Position numbers and translations under genes: made by a program. From assembly GCA_964384215.1 (NCBI GenBank), contig CAYLLB010000001.1, positions 62,001-126,000 on the forward strand: 64,000 nucleotides of DNA, written 5' to 3'. Below the pieces are notes generated by a model. It had not been told where the DNA came from and did not search any database. It saw only the letters and a list, made by a program, of their open reading frames with translations. This stretch comes from JAJFUV01 sp964384215 (lineage in GTDB: Bacteria; Acidobacteriota; Terriglobia; Bryobacterales; Bryobacteraceae). Below are positions 63,316 to 64,000 of the stretch, in pieces. The stretch's first letter is position 1. Each line of letters starts with the position of its first letter.

Positions 63316-64000
63316 ATGAAGAAGATTATTTTGTTGTTTTTGGGTTTGACCCTGTTGTTCTTTGCGGTCGGCTGCAAGAAGAAAGCTCCTGCGCCGCCGC
63401 CACCCCCACCGCCGAAGGTTGAAGCACCACCTCCTCCGGCCAAGCCGATGATTTCTTCGTTCGCCGCGGAACCGTCGACCATCGAGCGTGGTCAGTGCTC
63501 CACGCTGCGTTGGGCGACCGAGAATGCCACGGACGTGTCAATCGACCAGGGTATCGGCACCGTGTCCGCCAGTGGTACTCGCCAGGTTTGCCCGAACGAC
63601 ACCACGACATACGCGATGACGGCCAATGGTCCGGGCGGAACTGCGACGTCTTCGGCCACCGTTACGGTGACCGCTCCGCCGCCGCCGCCACCTCCACCGC
63701 CGCCAGCCAAGAAGACCTTGCAGGAACGGTTGGCCAACGAGGTGCAGGATGCGTTCTTTGATTACGATAAGAGCGACATCCGCGAGGATGCCCGTGCGGT
63801 CCTCACCCGTAACGCCGACGCGCTGAAGTCCATCCTGCAGGAGTTCCCGGATGCCGTTATCACGGTGGAAGGCCACTGCGACGAACGCGGTTCGGCTGAG
63901 TACAACCTCGGCCTCGGCGATCGCCGTGCGACGTCCGCCAAGGACTTCCTGGTTCAGTTGGGCGTTTCCGCCGACAAGCTGAAGAATATCAGCTACGGCA
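63316..64000 (+). CDS. pal: Peptidoglycan-associated lipoprotein Pal with an Ig-like insert (3' end outside window)
   Basis: 228 residues to the window edge, from ATG 63316 with AGGAAGAG upstream. Lipoprotein signal LFLGLTLLFFAVGC (Cys at residue 20). A poly-Pro stretch, an immunoglobulin-like domain (EPSTIERGQCSTLRWATENA, then TTTYAMTANGPGGTATSSAT) and a second poly-Pro run come before the OmpA-like domain (LANEVQDAFFDYDKSDIRED, then VEGHCDERGSAEYNLGLGDR, LKNISYG at the edge). The OmpA-like domain binds peptidoglycan. The Ig-like insert is unusual for Pal. The last part of the domain and stop are missing. Confidence 0.92.
   Translation, partial: MKKIILLFLGLTLLFFAVGCKKKAPAPPPPPPPKVEAPPPPAKPMISSFAAEPSTIERGQCSTLRWATENATDVSIDQGIGTVSASGTRQVCPNDTTTYAMTANGPGGTATSSATVTVTAPPPPPPPPPPAKKTLQERLANEVQDAFFDYDKSDIREDARAVLTRNADALKSILQEFPDAVITVEGHCDERGSAEYNLGLGDRRATSAKDFLVQLGVSADKLKNISYG

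Overview
The window is a GC-rich, gene-dense bacterial chromosome segment that looks like an acidobacterium of the Bryobacterales/Solibacter type. The lineage call is inference. It rests on an Oar-like TonB-dependent receptor beside several plant-polysaccharide hydrolases, an alternative complex III operon joined to a cbb3 oxidase, a Tol-Pal operon whose third gene is TonB-like, many Tat or lipoprotein exports, and both GltX and GlnS. No rRNA, tRNA or CRISPR array was recognised.

Layout. 1-16.5 kb: carbohydrate block with the 3' part of a TonB-dependent receptor, a GH28-like beta-helix enzyme, a GH2 enzyme, a GH116/GBA2-like enzyme and a GH127-like (DUF1680) enzyme. Interleaved on the minus strand are a very large CPBP-type membrane protease with an internal duplication, a cyclophilin lipoprotein and RlmH. 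16.5-17.9 kb: scar of an IS4-type (DUF4372) insertion sequence with two internal deletions and frame changes. 17.9-21.8 kb: secreted unknown, Ser/Thr kinase with an N-terminal membrane domain, DUF2087 protein with a hairpin-rich leader, HD-domain protein. 21.9-29.6 kb: dnaE, accA, a MacA-like adaptor plus ABC ATPase without a permease, and an alpha/beta hydrolase. 29.6-32.8 kb: low-density region with a small Cys-rich protein, two unknown membrane proteins and a Gfo/Idh/MocA pseudogene. 32.8-43.1 kb (minus): one tightly coupled respiratory operon ccoS-ccoN-ccoO-ccoP-like-actA-B-C-D-E-F-SafE-like, behind a clear sigma70-type promoter. 43.2-49.2 kb: methyltransferase, DUF4832 protein, SMP-30 protein, Nudix hydrolase, MutS2. 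49.2-51.7 kb: divergent pair of a PurF homologue without its glutaminase nucleophile and a stand-alone GuaA synthetase half. 51.8-58.1 kb: gltX, glnS, carbamoyltransferase and a Tat-type unknown as an apparent operon. 58.1-59.8 kb: recN (minus). 59.9-64 kb: tolQ-tolR-tonB/tolA-like-tolB-pal, with pal cut by the window end.

How the parts work together. Polysaccharide fragments would enter through the receptor, possibly after cleavage by the exported hydrolases. Quinol electrons would pass through ACIII and its c-type hemes to the cbb3 oxidase. Tol-Pal links the envelope layers. The most unusual unit is the PurF-like/GuaA-like pair: both are relatives of glutamine-dependent purine enzymes and both appear to have lost or to lack glutamine hydrolysis, which suggests an ammonia-using or repurposed nucleotide pathway. 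That function is inference.
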